Shown in pieces: positions 56,331-64,000 of a stretch of DNA of 64,000 bases. The stretch's first letter is position 1. The number at the start of each line of letters is the position of its first letter. Both the position numbers and the translations under genes were made by a program. The notes beneath the pieces are model-generated. The model saw only the letters and a program-made list of their open reading frames with translations. It had not been told where the DNA came from and made no database searches. Source of the stretch: Urophycis tenuis (Eukaryota > Chordata > Actinopteri > Gadiformes > Phycidae); the NCBI GenBank assembly GCA_036785325.1, contig JAXIVH010000148.1, forward strand, positions 45,001-109,000. The letters run 5' to 3'.

Positions 56331-59300
56331 TGAGCAGACCACTGACGAATGTATTATCACATCATCCAAATACGCGGTACAGTTAGGCACCCCACTAAAA
56401 ACAATATTCACCAACCTTTGGAACGTGGCCGGCGCGTTTCTCATTCCGAAAGCCATCACGGAATACTGTAGGAAGTTATCCGGGGTCACAAAAGCACTGA
56501 TAGCAGAAGCCCGAGGTGAAAGGGGAACTTGCCAGTAACCCTTCAAGAGATCTAGCTTTGTGACATAGCAAGCTGATCCTATCGTATCCACACAATCATC
56601 AACGCGGGGCATAGGAAAGGAATCAGCCACAGTAACATGATTTACCTTCCGATAATCCGTACAGAATCTGACCGTAGCATCAGGCTTCGGTACCAACAAG
56701 CACGGAGAACTCCATGGACTGGAACTGGGCTGTGCTAAATTATGCTCCAATAAATAGTCAACCTCTTTTCTCATTAGAACTCTCTTGGACGCATTTACTC
56801 TGTATGGGTGCTGTTTAATAGGCCTGGACTCACCCACATCAATGTCGTGCGTCAGCACTGTAGTGCGGGTAGGCACATCTCCAAACAGACAGGGAAACTC
56901 AGAAATTAGGTGGAGTAGGTCAGCTTCCTGCTCCCTACTTAAATGTGGCATTAAGGATGGAAGTTTCTGTAACATTTCTGAATTAGATAACCGGGGGGTC
57001 TGTGGCTGGGCATTGCGCAAACTCAGGCCATCCTCATCACTCACTGTGAGAGAAGTAGCGGAATTCACAGCTACTGACACCGCAACAGTTGCTTTGAGAG
57101 GCGCACTGCGTGTCTCCGGTTGTACATCGGCGCTAGGATAATAACACTTCAACATATTAATGTGACACACTCTGCTTCTCCGTCTTCTGTCAGGGGTTCT
57201 GACAACATAGTCAGTAGCACTCAATTTATTTTCAATAGTGTATGGTCCTGAAAAACGAGCACTCATTGAATTACCAGGAATTGGCAGTAACACTAAAACC
57301 AGGTCACCTGGATGCAGAGAACGCGGCAGTGCTTTCTTGTCGAAATGCCGCTTCATACCCTGCTGTGCAACCGAGAGACTCTCCCTTGCCATACGGCAAG
57401 CATCGTGCAGTCGCTCTCGAAAGCGACTCACGTAAGACAGCACGTTTCGCTGGGTGGGCGAACTCTCGCCTGCCATCTGATCCTTTAAAACTCCTAAAGG
57501 GCCTCTCACAGTGTGACCAAATACCAGCTCTGCGGGACTAAAACCCAGTGACTCTTGCACTATGTCTCTAACAGCAAATAGAGCGAGGGGGACACCCTCA
57601 TCCCACTCTCTACCGCTCTCCATAACATATTTGCGCAATACAGACTTAAATGTCTGATGCCATCTTTCAAGTGCCCCCTGCGACTCCGGGTGATAAGCAC
57701 TAGAGGTCCTATGTGTTATTGACAGTGATGCTAACACCTGCTTAAATATTCCAGAAAGGAAATTGGTACCTTGATCGGTTTGCACGATTGTAGGCAGGCC
57801 GAATGTAGAAAAGAACTTGATCAGGGCCTTAACTACAGACTGTGATGTTATTCTCCGAAGAGGGATAGCTTCAGGGTACCTGGTAGCTACACACATGATG
57901 GTTAACAGGAACTGGTTACCAGATTTCGTTTTTGGCAGAGGACCAACGCAATCAACTAACACATGCTCAAACGGATCCCCTATAGCCGGGATCGGATGGA
58001 GCGGGGCAGGCTTAATAACCTGATTAGGCTTCCCAGTAATCTGACAAACGTGACACGTACGGCAGAATTTAGACACATGACGCTTTAAACCGGGCCAGAA
58101 GAAATGTCGCAACACTCGGTCATAGGTCTTTGTAATACCTAGATGACCCGACCAGAGATTTTCATGAGCCAAGGATAAAACAGACTGTCGGAACTGTGTG
58201 GGCACAACAATTTGAACAACATTATTCCACTCCTTCTCAAAATCAGCGCGAGGTTTCCACCTCCGCATCAGGAGATCATTCTCCACAAAATAAGCCACAT
58301 CTGTATTTTTACCTTTCTCAGGAGCTAGAGCAGCAGCAAAACAGTTGGCTAAAGTAACGTCTTCATTCTGAGCAGCAATAAGACTTTTTCGACTCATGGG
58401 TAACCTGAAATTCTCTGTATCGCACTGCATCTTAAGATGGACACTCGGCTCAGCAGTAGCCTTAGTTAACACAGGTGGTGAAACAATTTGGTCAGTCAAC
58501 TCAGTCGCGAACAGGGTATCAGACAAATCAATTGCTTCATCCAACCTACGTGCTTGAGCACGGGTGACCGCACACACAGGAAACACTTCTGGGAAGTCTT
58601 GAGCCAGCACATCAGGCTGCAAAATCTCAGGACGTTCTAGAACTTCTAGGACTGGCATAACTTTTCCACCAGCGATGTCATTCCCTAGCAGAAAGGTGAC
58701 ACCTCTGACAGGCAAAGACGGGCGCACACCCACTTTAAAAACTCCATTTGCCAAGTCACACGCTAGATGTACCTGATGGAGTGGTACAGACACAAAGCCC
58801 ATCTCAATCCCTTGTACCAGAACACTAGATCCACTTAAAGTGTCATCGGAAAAAGGTAAAACATTGGACAATATAAAAGACTGCGCTGCTCCAGTATCTC
58901 TTAATATGCGCACGGGGCATTGGTTCAACGCATTTGCGCTGAGGGAAACCAGGCCGTCCAACATAAAGGGTGCGTAACAGGGTTCCAAAGTGTCACCCGC
59001 CATCTCCGGGGTTACTGACACTGGACCCACCAAAGTTTGCACTAAACCGACCTCTTTTGGTCGTTTGTTTGGCTGTGACAGTTTGCGCTTTAACATAAAA
59101 CAATCAGCCTTGATATGTCCGAATTGGTGACAGTAATAACACTCTCGTTCCTCAGGAGAGCGGGGAGGAAATGGACGTGGCGGACTGGACTGCATTCTGG
59201 CCGAGGCAGAAGGGGTAAAAACTCTACTCTCACTTCTGGGAGTTCCAAATGTTTGCTTGTGTGTTAAAACAAATTCGTCAGCCAACACAGCAGCTTGCGC

Positions 59301-60398
59301 TAACGTCTCCACTTTCTGTTCATTCAGATAAGTCACCAACCGATCAGGCAAACTATTCTTAAACTCTTCGAGCAGAATTAGCTGGGACAGAGACTCAAAA
59401 TCAATCACGTTGCTCGCCTTGCGCCATCTCTTAAACAGGGTCTCTTTCTCACGGGCGAACTCCATGAATGTTTTACCAGGCATTTTTTTAAAAGTTCGAA
59501 ATTTTTGTCTATATGCCTCAGGCACTAATTCATAGGCACGAAGTACAGCGGTCTTAAGTGTTTCATAAGACAAACTATCCTCTATAGACAGAGTAGCTAA
59601 AATCTCTTGGGCTTTACCCGTTAGTTTACACTGCAACAGTATTGCCCAGACCTCTTTAGGCCATTTCAGTGACGTGGCAACTCGCTCAAAAGCATTAAAA
59701 TACGAGTCTACTTCAGTCTCCCGAAATTGAGGTACTAAGTGCACATTTCTGCTTACATCAAACCCGTCCGCAGCCGCGTAGAGATCAGTATTCACTGACC
59801 TATTAGAACCCTGAGTTTGAACTGTACTAACAGCTTTAGCAGCAGCTTCTAATTCTAGGCGCTTTAAATTCACCTCTTTTTCTGCTGCTATTTCTAGCTG
59901 CATCCTACGATAAGAGGTGTCTGCCTCTATTTCTAATTCCATTTTCCTAATAGCCAAACGGTGGCTATACTCAGCATTTCTCTGCTTCTCTTGTGCCTCA
60001 AATTCCAAACGTGCCAAGCGCACTCTATGGCGGGCATCATCGCTTATCCTTGGAAAGGATAGCGGAGAAAATTGGGGTACAGTGCGAGGAGGGGGAGGAG
60101 TGCGAGGAGGCTTAAGCTCCAAATTAGAGACCCCATCTAAAGGAACCGCCTCAACCTCAACCAACCCTCCCTCAGCTACATCAACCAGCCCTACCTCAGC
60201 TACCTCTTCCTTCCTGATGTCCTTCTCTGTACTAGAAGTCAACACAGGGGTCAGAATAGCAGGCTCACTAGCAGTTGCAGCACTGCCCGTACCAAGCACC
60301 TTATTATGCACCAGCATACCCACCACAGCTTCTTTCAGTTCAGCTTTTCTTAAACTATGTGAAACAGTGAACTCAAAGTATGCCGCAATGGTATACAA
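56259..60398 (-). CDS. Gypsy Gag-protease-integrase-RT polyprotein, 1379 codons
   Basis: Domains by residue: helical region 121-190 (ARLEFEAQEKQRNAEYSHRL); SCAN-like Gag helices about 225-385; CCHC zinc knuckle at C420, C423, H428 and C433; aspartic protease DTGA at 501-504; integrase HHCC zinc finger with H745, H752, C782 and C785; integrase D816, D875 and E911, with a D-D-35-E spacing; a GPY-type module near 1049-1070; RT starting near 1165 (HDIDVGESRPIKQHPYRV), FCTDYRKVN, FGMRNAPATF and YLDD at 1343-1346. The frame then runs off into a frameshifted tail. Gag and pol share one frame with no stop, unlike many retroviruses. I see no envelope gene. Confidence 0.93.
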   Translation of the reverse strand: MYTIAAYFEFTVSHSLRKAELKEAVVGMLVHNKVLGTGSAATASEPAILTPVLTSSTEKDIRKEEVAEVGLVDVAEGGLVEVEAVPLDGVSNLELKPPRTPPPPRTVPQFSPLSFPRISDDARHRVRLARLEFEAQEKQRNAEYSHRLAIRKMELEIEADTSYRRMQLEIAAEKEVNLKRLELEAAAKAVSTVQTQGSNRSVNTDLYAAADGFDVSRNVHLVPQFRETEVDSYFNAFERVATSLKWPKEVWAILLQCKLTGKAQEILATLSIEDSLSYETLKTAVLRAYELVPEAYRQKFRTFKKMPGKTFMEFAREKETLFKRWRKASNVIDFESLSQLILLEEFKNSLPDRLVTYLNEQKVETLAQAAVLADEFVLTHKQTFGTPRSESRVFTPSASARMQSSPPRPFPPRSPEERECYYCHQFGHIKADCFMLKRKLSQPNKRPKEVGLVQTLVGPVSVTPEMAGDTLEPCYAPFMLDGLVSLSANALNQCPVRILRDTGAAQSFILSNVLPFSDDTLSGSSVLVQGIEMGFVSVPLHQVHLACDLANGVFKVGVRPSLPVRGVTFLLGNDIAGGKVMPVLEVLERPEILQPDVLAQDFPEVFPVCAVTRAQARRLDEAIDLSDTLFATELTDQIVSPPVLTKATAEPSVHLKMQCDTENFRLPMSRKSLIAAQNEDVTLANCFAAALAPEKGKNTDVAYFVENDLLMRRWKPRADFEKEWNNVVQIVVPTQFRQSVLSLAHENLWSGHLGITKTYDRVLRHFFWPGLKRHVSKFCRTCHVCQITGKPNQVIKPAPLHPIPAIGDPFEHVLVDCVGPLPKTKSGNQFLLTIMCVATRYPEAIPLRRITSQSVVKALIKFFSTFGLPTIVQTDQGTNFLSGIFKQVLASLSITHRTSSAYHPESQGALERWHQTFKSVLRKYVMESGREWDEGVPLALFAVRDIVQESLGFSPAELVFGHTVRGPLGVLKDQMAGESSPTQRNVLSYVSRFRERLHDACRMARESLSVAQQGMKRHFDKKALPRSLHPGDLVLVLLPIPGNSMSARFSGPYTIENKLSATDYVVRTPDRRRRSRVCHINMLKCYYPSADVQPETRSAPLKATVAVSVAVNSATSLTVSDEDGLSLRNAQPQTPRLSNSEMLQKLPSLMPHLSREQEADLLHLISEFPCLFGDVPTRTTVLTHDIDVGESRPIKQHPYRVNASKRVLMRKEVDYLLEHNLAQPSSSPWSSPCLLVPKPDATVRFCTDYRKVNHVTVADSFPMPRVDDCVDTIGSACYVTKLDLLKGYWQVPLSPRASAISAFVTPDNFLQYSVMAFGMRNAPATFQRLVNIVFSGVPNCTAYLDDVIIHSSVVCSCGIFKNCVSATGRCVPDPESGKM

Positions 60399-60575
60399 AT
60401 CTTTTTTCTGCAGCGGTCAATCTGCTCCACAGAAGGATCACTGAGAAACCCCTCAATATCAAAAGTGGCCATATTGCCCTAAGTCCTAAGCCAAACCAAC
60501 ACTACAAGCCTACTTGACGTGTGCACTACACACCAACACTTACCAAACCAGTTGCTTTGTAGGATCAAAAAAAAG

Positions 60576-60593
60576 ATCCCGGACGAGCCCCCA
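60576..60593 (-). other. Primer binding site complementary to tRNA-Pro
   Basis: Read on the minus strand the 18 bases begin TGGGGGCTCGTCCGGGAT, the sequence complementary to the 3' end of tRNA-Pro and the same primer used by murine leukemia viruses. It lies five bases from the LTR edge. Confidence 0.9.
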
Positions 60594-60598
60594 ATTTA

Positions 60599-61465
60599 TG
60601 TTACGCCCCCTGATGGCTCGGAGTGGGAAGGCGCAACATAAGGCAACAGGGTTGGGTAGGTGACGGTGTAGACACACAAACTCCAGGAAACCGTTGTACA
60701 ATGAATGAAAGTATTTATTTACAAGTAGTAACACAGGGAACAACGAGGACTACAGTGGCACCAAAGAAATGAAAAGAACATAACCCCACCCCCCCTTTTA
60801 CAGGTGCTGAGCACCCAAAAGTACAGCAGGTGGTGCACACTCTTACCTAATGTTTCTAACAAAAGATAAATCTACGTGAATGTAAGATGTAGACCCCGGG
60901 GTATCTTACCTATCCTCGAAGTCCCTGTGCACCCAACAAAAGAATTAACAAGAGACAAAAAAATAACTAAAGTAGGCTGCTAACAGTAAATAATATAACA
61001 AAGGTGAACTAACTGAGGCTTAAACAAAAGTCAATGAACGGACAAAACAAGCCAAAAAAACAATCAAGATTAACCAGAGCTCTACCACAGCTCACAACTC
61101 ACACAACACCAACTCTCTCACAACTCACCAACTCTCTCACAACTCACCAACTCTCTCTCACAACTCACCATCTCGCTCACAACTCACCAACTCTCTCTCT
61201 CACACAACTCACCAACTCTCTCTCTCACAGGAAACAAACAAAGGGCTATATAAAGGGGACTGGCTGATTGAAGATCTGGATCAGGTGTAGATGAATGATT
61301 GGATTGGATGATCGGTGTGCACATCTGTGAAGTGGGAGAATGGAACCAGGAGGGGGAGACAAAACAGCAACACAAACCAACACCACAAAACAGAACACAA
61401 TACATACCACAAGACATGTACAACATGCATACATAAAAGACATACAGAACACTGTATCCGTAACA
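60599..61465 (-). repeat. 5' LTR of the gypsy element, 867 bp, with TATA box and internal minisatellite
   Basis: The LTR runs from GTAACA-type to TGTTACG-type ends. On the minus strand CCCTTTATATAGCCCTTTG (about 61236-61254) is a good TATA box. Tandem CAACTCACCAACTCTCTC units occupy about 61090-61228. It keeps the segment that the 3' LTR lacks. Confidence 0.93.
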
Positions 61466-61496
61466 TAAAGTATTTTCTATTCTATTCTATTCTATC
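61466..61496 (+). mobile_element. Remainder of the L2 tail with TSD and (TATTC)n
   Basis: TAAAG (target duplication) is followed by TATTTTCTATTCTATTCTAT, the expected terminal pentanucleotide repeat of the LINE interrupted at 54795. Confidence 0.85.
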
Positions 61497-61499
61497 AGA

Positions 61500-61932
61500 T
61501 GAACCTTGCAAAAAAGTGGTTTTGGAAATCAATTGTTGAGGCATCCCAAAGGTGATGCTCAGTCTTATTCAAGCAGGAAAAGTGGTCTAGGATCTTTTTT
61601 AAATGTTTTTATTGAGCAATTGAAAATATACTCTCAAAGAGGATAAGAATAACAATAAGTTAGATGAAAATCCAGTATAAAGTGCATGGAACAAAAACAT
61701 AACTGTTTTTTCATGGAACAAACATTTTTTCATGAACAACAAAACAAAAACAAAACAAAACAAAAGCATAAAACCAAATGGTTAGGATCTCAGCACCTGA
61801 GAGATGGAGAACAAACAAAACAGAAAGGAGCAGCCATTAGCCAGTTCCATATGTCAATGTGCATAAATGTTTATTACAGCAATGTAAGGTATGAATCATG
61901 AATAGAGTAAAGGGCTCAAATATTGGACTTAC
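61500..61932. other. AT-rich DNA between LINE tail and hAT-like gene
   Basis: Contains an A-rich (AACAAAAC)n stretch at about 61735-61765 and no coding sequence. A further 3' exon of the neighbouring gene may lie here but I cannot identify one. Confidence 0.5.
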
Positions 61933-63868
61933 CTGTGCTTTTCCCTTCTCTTCTGGACCAGTAATTCCAGAGCTCTTTTGCGCTTCTGGGCAGCCAGGTG
62001 CCGGACTTTCGCTTGCCTTTCTTCCTCCACTGAAGTCCTCCTGCTCTGGGCTGCACTGACTCTTGGCTGGCACTGAAACTCCACCTGCTTCTCTCTTTGT
62101 TTCAGTAGGGCCTTTTGTCTACGCATCTTGTCCCTGGTGCCAGCAGTGTGGATGTTCTTGCAGAGGACCTTATCCACCTTGGAGAGCTTCAGATCCTCTC
62201 TTTTGAACATCTGAAGGGCGGTCTGACCCCTGGACCTCAGGGCATACCTGGTTGTCTGGATCGCATTGTAGGTTTCCATGCTCATTGTGGTGCTCTTGTT
62301 GTTTATGATGTCTCCCATTGAGCTGAATGACGACTCTACCATGGGCCCATGGAAAATGGAAAGAGCCCCCCGAACCACATGGTTAAGGCCTGGGTACCTT
62401 GAGATGAGAGGAGATTCACTTTGTTATTGCAGAGTACAAGTACTGAGACAACAAAATTAAGTTTGCATCTAGCCAGGTGAAAAGCAATTAAAATGCAGAT
62501 ATTCACAGTAATAAAGGTGTATATAAATATTTAGGCAAAACAGGTATGTACAATGGGATGAGGAGTACACAGTAGTATAATTACCTTCCAGTGTCAATCA
62601 CACTTCCCCACCAGGTCACCATGTTGTCGCCATCCTCATACGGGAGCAGAGTAGAATCCACATTGAACTTCAGCACTTCCAAAGGTAGGTCACACTGGGG
62701 TGGCACCAAGTGGCCCAGCATCCCTGGCCCTGACAGCCGCTTGAGCAGTTTACCTGTCTCTGAGTGGCCTCTCACCAATGGATCCAGAGCAGACAATGCC
62801 TGAAGGGTCTTGCTGTTCAACGGCAGTTTCTTCTGCATGTATGCTGCTGTAGACATGTATGCAGTCTTCACTGTCTTAAGAAACTGCAGCACAATCTGGA
62901 AAACATAAAAATAAAATGAGTGCAAATTAAATGATCAGAAATAGATCAGTTTGATTTGCCATCAATAGTTACTAACTGGATGACGTGGATTTTCTGCCCT
63001 CAATTTCTCAGCAACCGGTCCGACATACAGCTCTGTAAGAGCTGTATGTCACATTTTGTCCTTAATCTCCATCTCCACAAGTGTCTTTGGTGAGGTGTGA
63101 AGATGCTCGCTCTTGATACAGCATGCCATGAAGCTGGTGAGCACTTCAAGTTGCTTGTCATGCAATTTGTGGACAAGGGTTTGGCTGCCCTGTGAATAGT
63201 GATGGCATGTTATTCTATGCTCTTCTACTCCTGCAATTTTATATTTACATTTCAGAAAGAGCAATACCACTGCTATAGAAATACAGACGTGGGATGTTAT
63301 TACAATTTAACCTAGGAGACCATACAAAGTCATGCCTATGTTCATCCACCCTAGATTCAAAATGATTGAACATCAAAATGCCTACCTGGAACACCATCAC
63401 ATATTCCTTCAGGATGGGGAGGACGCCAAGGTAAATGCTGAGCTGGAGATCCGTATTGAGACTCTCGAACCAGAGCTTCTTCACTACCCGTTCCTTTCTC
63501 TCCTTCCCAACTTGTGTCATTCCTGGAATTAAGAAATGCAATGAAATTAGAGCTGCAACAACCAAGCGATTAATCGTTAACATAATCGCCAGATCAATCA
63601 ATAATGAAAATAATCGTTAGTTGCAGCCCTAAATGAAATACAGCTTTTGGGCAACATATAATACAGTGTAGTTCAAAAGCAGAAAGAGAATAAGATGAGC
63701 ATGAAGACTAAACACACCTTCAAATCTGATGAAACAATTGTCAATTTCAGTGTTACCTTTTTTCTTGAGGTCCTGGTGCATGAACTGGATCCTGGCCTTT
63801 GCACGCTCACCCACATGATGGTCCTTGAAGATCTCCTCTAACACCTCTTGATAAAGGGTCTGGTCTGC
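61933..63868 (-). pseudogene. Multi-exon hAT-like transposase gene, five exons seen, one disrupted
   Basis: Minus-strand exons with AG/GT borders are 63757-63868 (EEIFKDHHVGERAKARIQFM), 63386-63522 (KLWFESLNTDLQLSIYLGVL, ILKEYVMVFQ), about 63000-63189 (TLVHKLHDKQLEVLTSFMAC), 62585-62895 (IVLQFLKTVKTAYMSTAAYM, VRGHSETGKLLKRL, WWGSVIDTG) and 61933-62397 (YPGLNHVVRGALSIFHGPMV, ESSFSSMGD). The exons join in order and in phase where checked. The segment is known from many unnamed fish genes with a hAT-like C-terminal dimerisation part. The third exon is broken by a 13-bp inverted duplication (63022-63050) that brings a stop codon (TGA near 63049). The C-terminal exon keeps a very basic tail. Upstream exons would lie beyond the window. 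A domesticated status is possible but this copy looks inactivated. Confidence 0.7.
63022..63050. repeat. 13-bp inverted duplication that breaks an exon
   Basis: GACATACAGCTCT (63022-63034) and AGAGCTGTATGTC (63038-63050) are perfect reverse complements with a 3-base loop. Only one arm fits the protein family, so the other is a later addition. Confidence 0.92.
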
Positions 63869-63870
63869 CT

Positions 63871-64000
63871 GTGTTACGAACCTGGCTCAAAGGTTTGCAA
63901 CAAAGAAGGAGGAGTCCACACAACAACATAGGGCAATAACCATTTATTTTAACTAAACTAACTCAACGTAACTATAATGAATGCTAGTTATCAGTTGTGT
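63871..64000 (-). mobile_element. Possible LTR edge, cut by the window end
   Basis: The sequence starting TGTTACGAACCTGGCTCAAA resembles the TGTTACG edge and the downstream T-rich portion (CATTTATTTTAACTAA compared with GTATTTATTTACAAGTAG) of the gypsy LTRs in this window, but is clearly diverged. It begins directly beside the splice acceptor of the hAT-like exon. Confidence 0.35.

Larger units (their letters stand above)
54796..61465 (-). mobile_element. Ty3/gypsy LTR retrotransposon, Gmr1-like, 6.67 kb, nearly complete
   Basis: Two LTRs (54796-55456 and 60599-61465) end in TGTTAC/GTAACA and are bounded by TAAAG on both sides. On the minus strand the order is 5' LTR (60599-61465), tRNA-Pro primer site (60576-60593), one large gag-pol frame (60398-56259), a frameshifted RT end and RNase H (to 55569), a polypurine tract (55457-55466) and the 3' LTR. 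In pol the integrase lies before the reverse transcriptase. Ordinary Ty3/gypsy elements have it after RNase H. The inverted order is known from the Gmr1-like group of deuterostomes, first described in cod. Two frameshifts in the RT-RNase H part make this copy non-autonomous. Confidence 0.92.

Noticed and set aside
54796..61465. Endogenous retrovirus with envelope
   Set aside because: No envelope frame exists between RNase H and the 3' LTR (only about 100 bases). The pol order and Gag type fit a Ty3/gypsy retrotransposon. The tRNA-Pro primer alone is not evidence for a retrovirus.

Overview
The window is genomic DNA from a ray-finned (teleost) fish. The evidence is two split vertebrate genes in conserved order, abundant CA/GT microsatellites and minisatellites, and transposon families typical of fish (L2-like LINEs, BEL/Pao, PIF/Harbinger, several hAT lineages, and a Ty3/gypsy element of the Gmr1-like type). 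No bacterial or viral gene structure is present.

Region 1 (1-10.1 kb) holds the last three coding exons of LMO1 (rhombotin-1) on the + strand: 583-796, 6965-7090 and 9243-9348, all with GT/AG junctions. Exon 1 lies upstream of the window. The introns carry microsatellites, a 0.6-kb CAC-rich tract and a 0.65-kb minisatellite. Region 2 (10.1-31.1 kb) is the LMO1-RIC3 intergenic interval. I see no protein gene in it. It holds many simple repeats, four minisatellite blocks, one TIR transposon, one LINE/SINE tail and several compositionally plain AT-rich blocks that could be conserved regulatory DNA. Region 3 (31.16-36.78 kb) is a complete six-exon RIC3 gene on the + strand (531 codons), an ER chaperone of nicotinic acetylcholine receptors, here with a long Glu-rich C-terminal half. 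LMO1 next to RIC3 on the same strand matches the order I know from mammals.

Region 4 (about 37-64 kb) is a dense transposon graveyard that begins soon after the RIC3 poly(A) signal. In order it holds: hAT and MITE remnants; an intron-containing hAT transposase (- strand); an L2-like LINE (- strand, one frameshift); an ORF of unknown family followed by a BEL/Pao RNase H-integrase fragment; a second LINE 3' end; a PIF/Harbinger element with inverted ends, transposase and Myb/SANT gene, inserted into an older repeat tail; a ZMYM1-like hAT pseudogene; a BEL/Pao RT fragment; another hAT 3' fragment; a MITE; and an L2 3' end. A 6.67-kb LTR retrotransposon (54796-61465, - strand) is inserted into this L2 end with a 5-bp target duplication. 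Its pol order is protease-integrase-RT-RNase H. Last comes a multi-exon hAT-like gene or pseudogene (61.9-63.87 kb, - strand).

The most notable points are the gypsy element with integrase upstream of RT, a tRNA-Pro primer site and unequal LTRs; a recurrent set of tight inverted duplications that look like template-switch mutations, two of them inside old transposon coding sequence; and spliced transposase genes with preserved splice signals. I did not find a clearly new biological system. Most of the novelty is in mobile-element structure.
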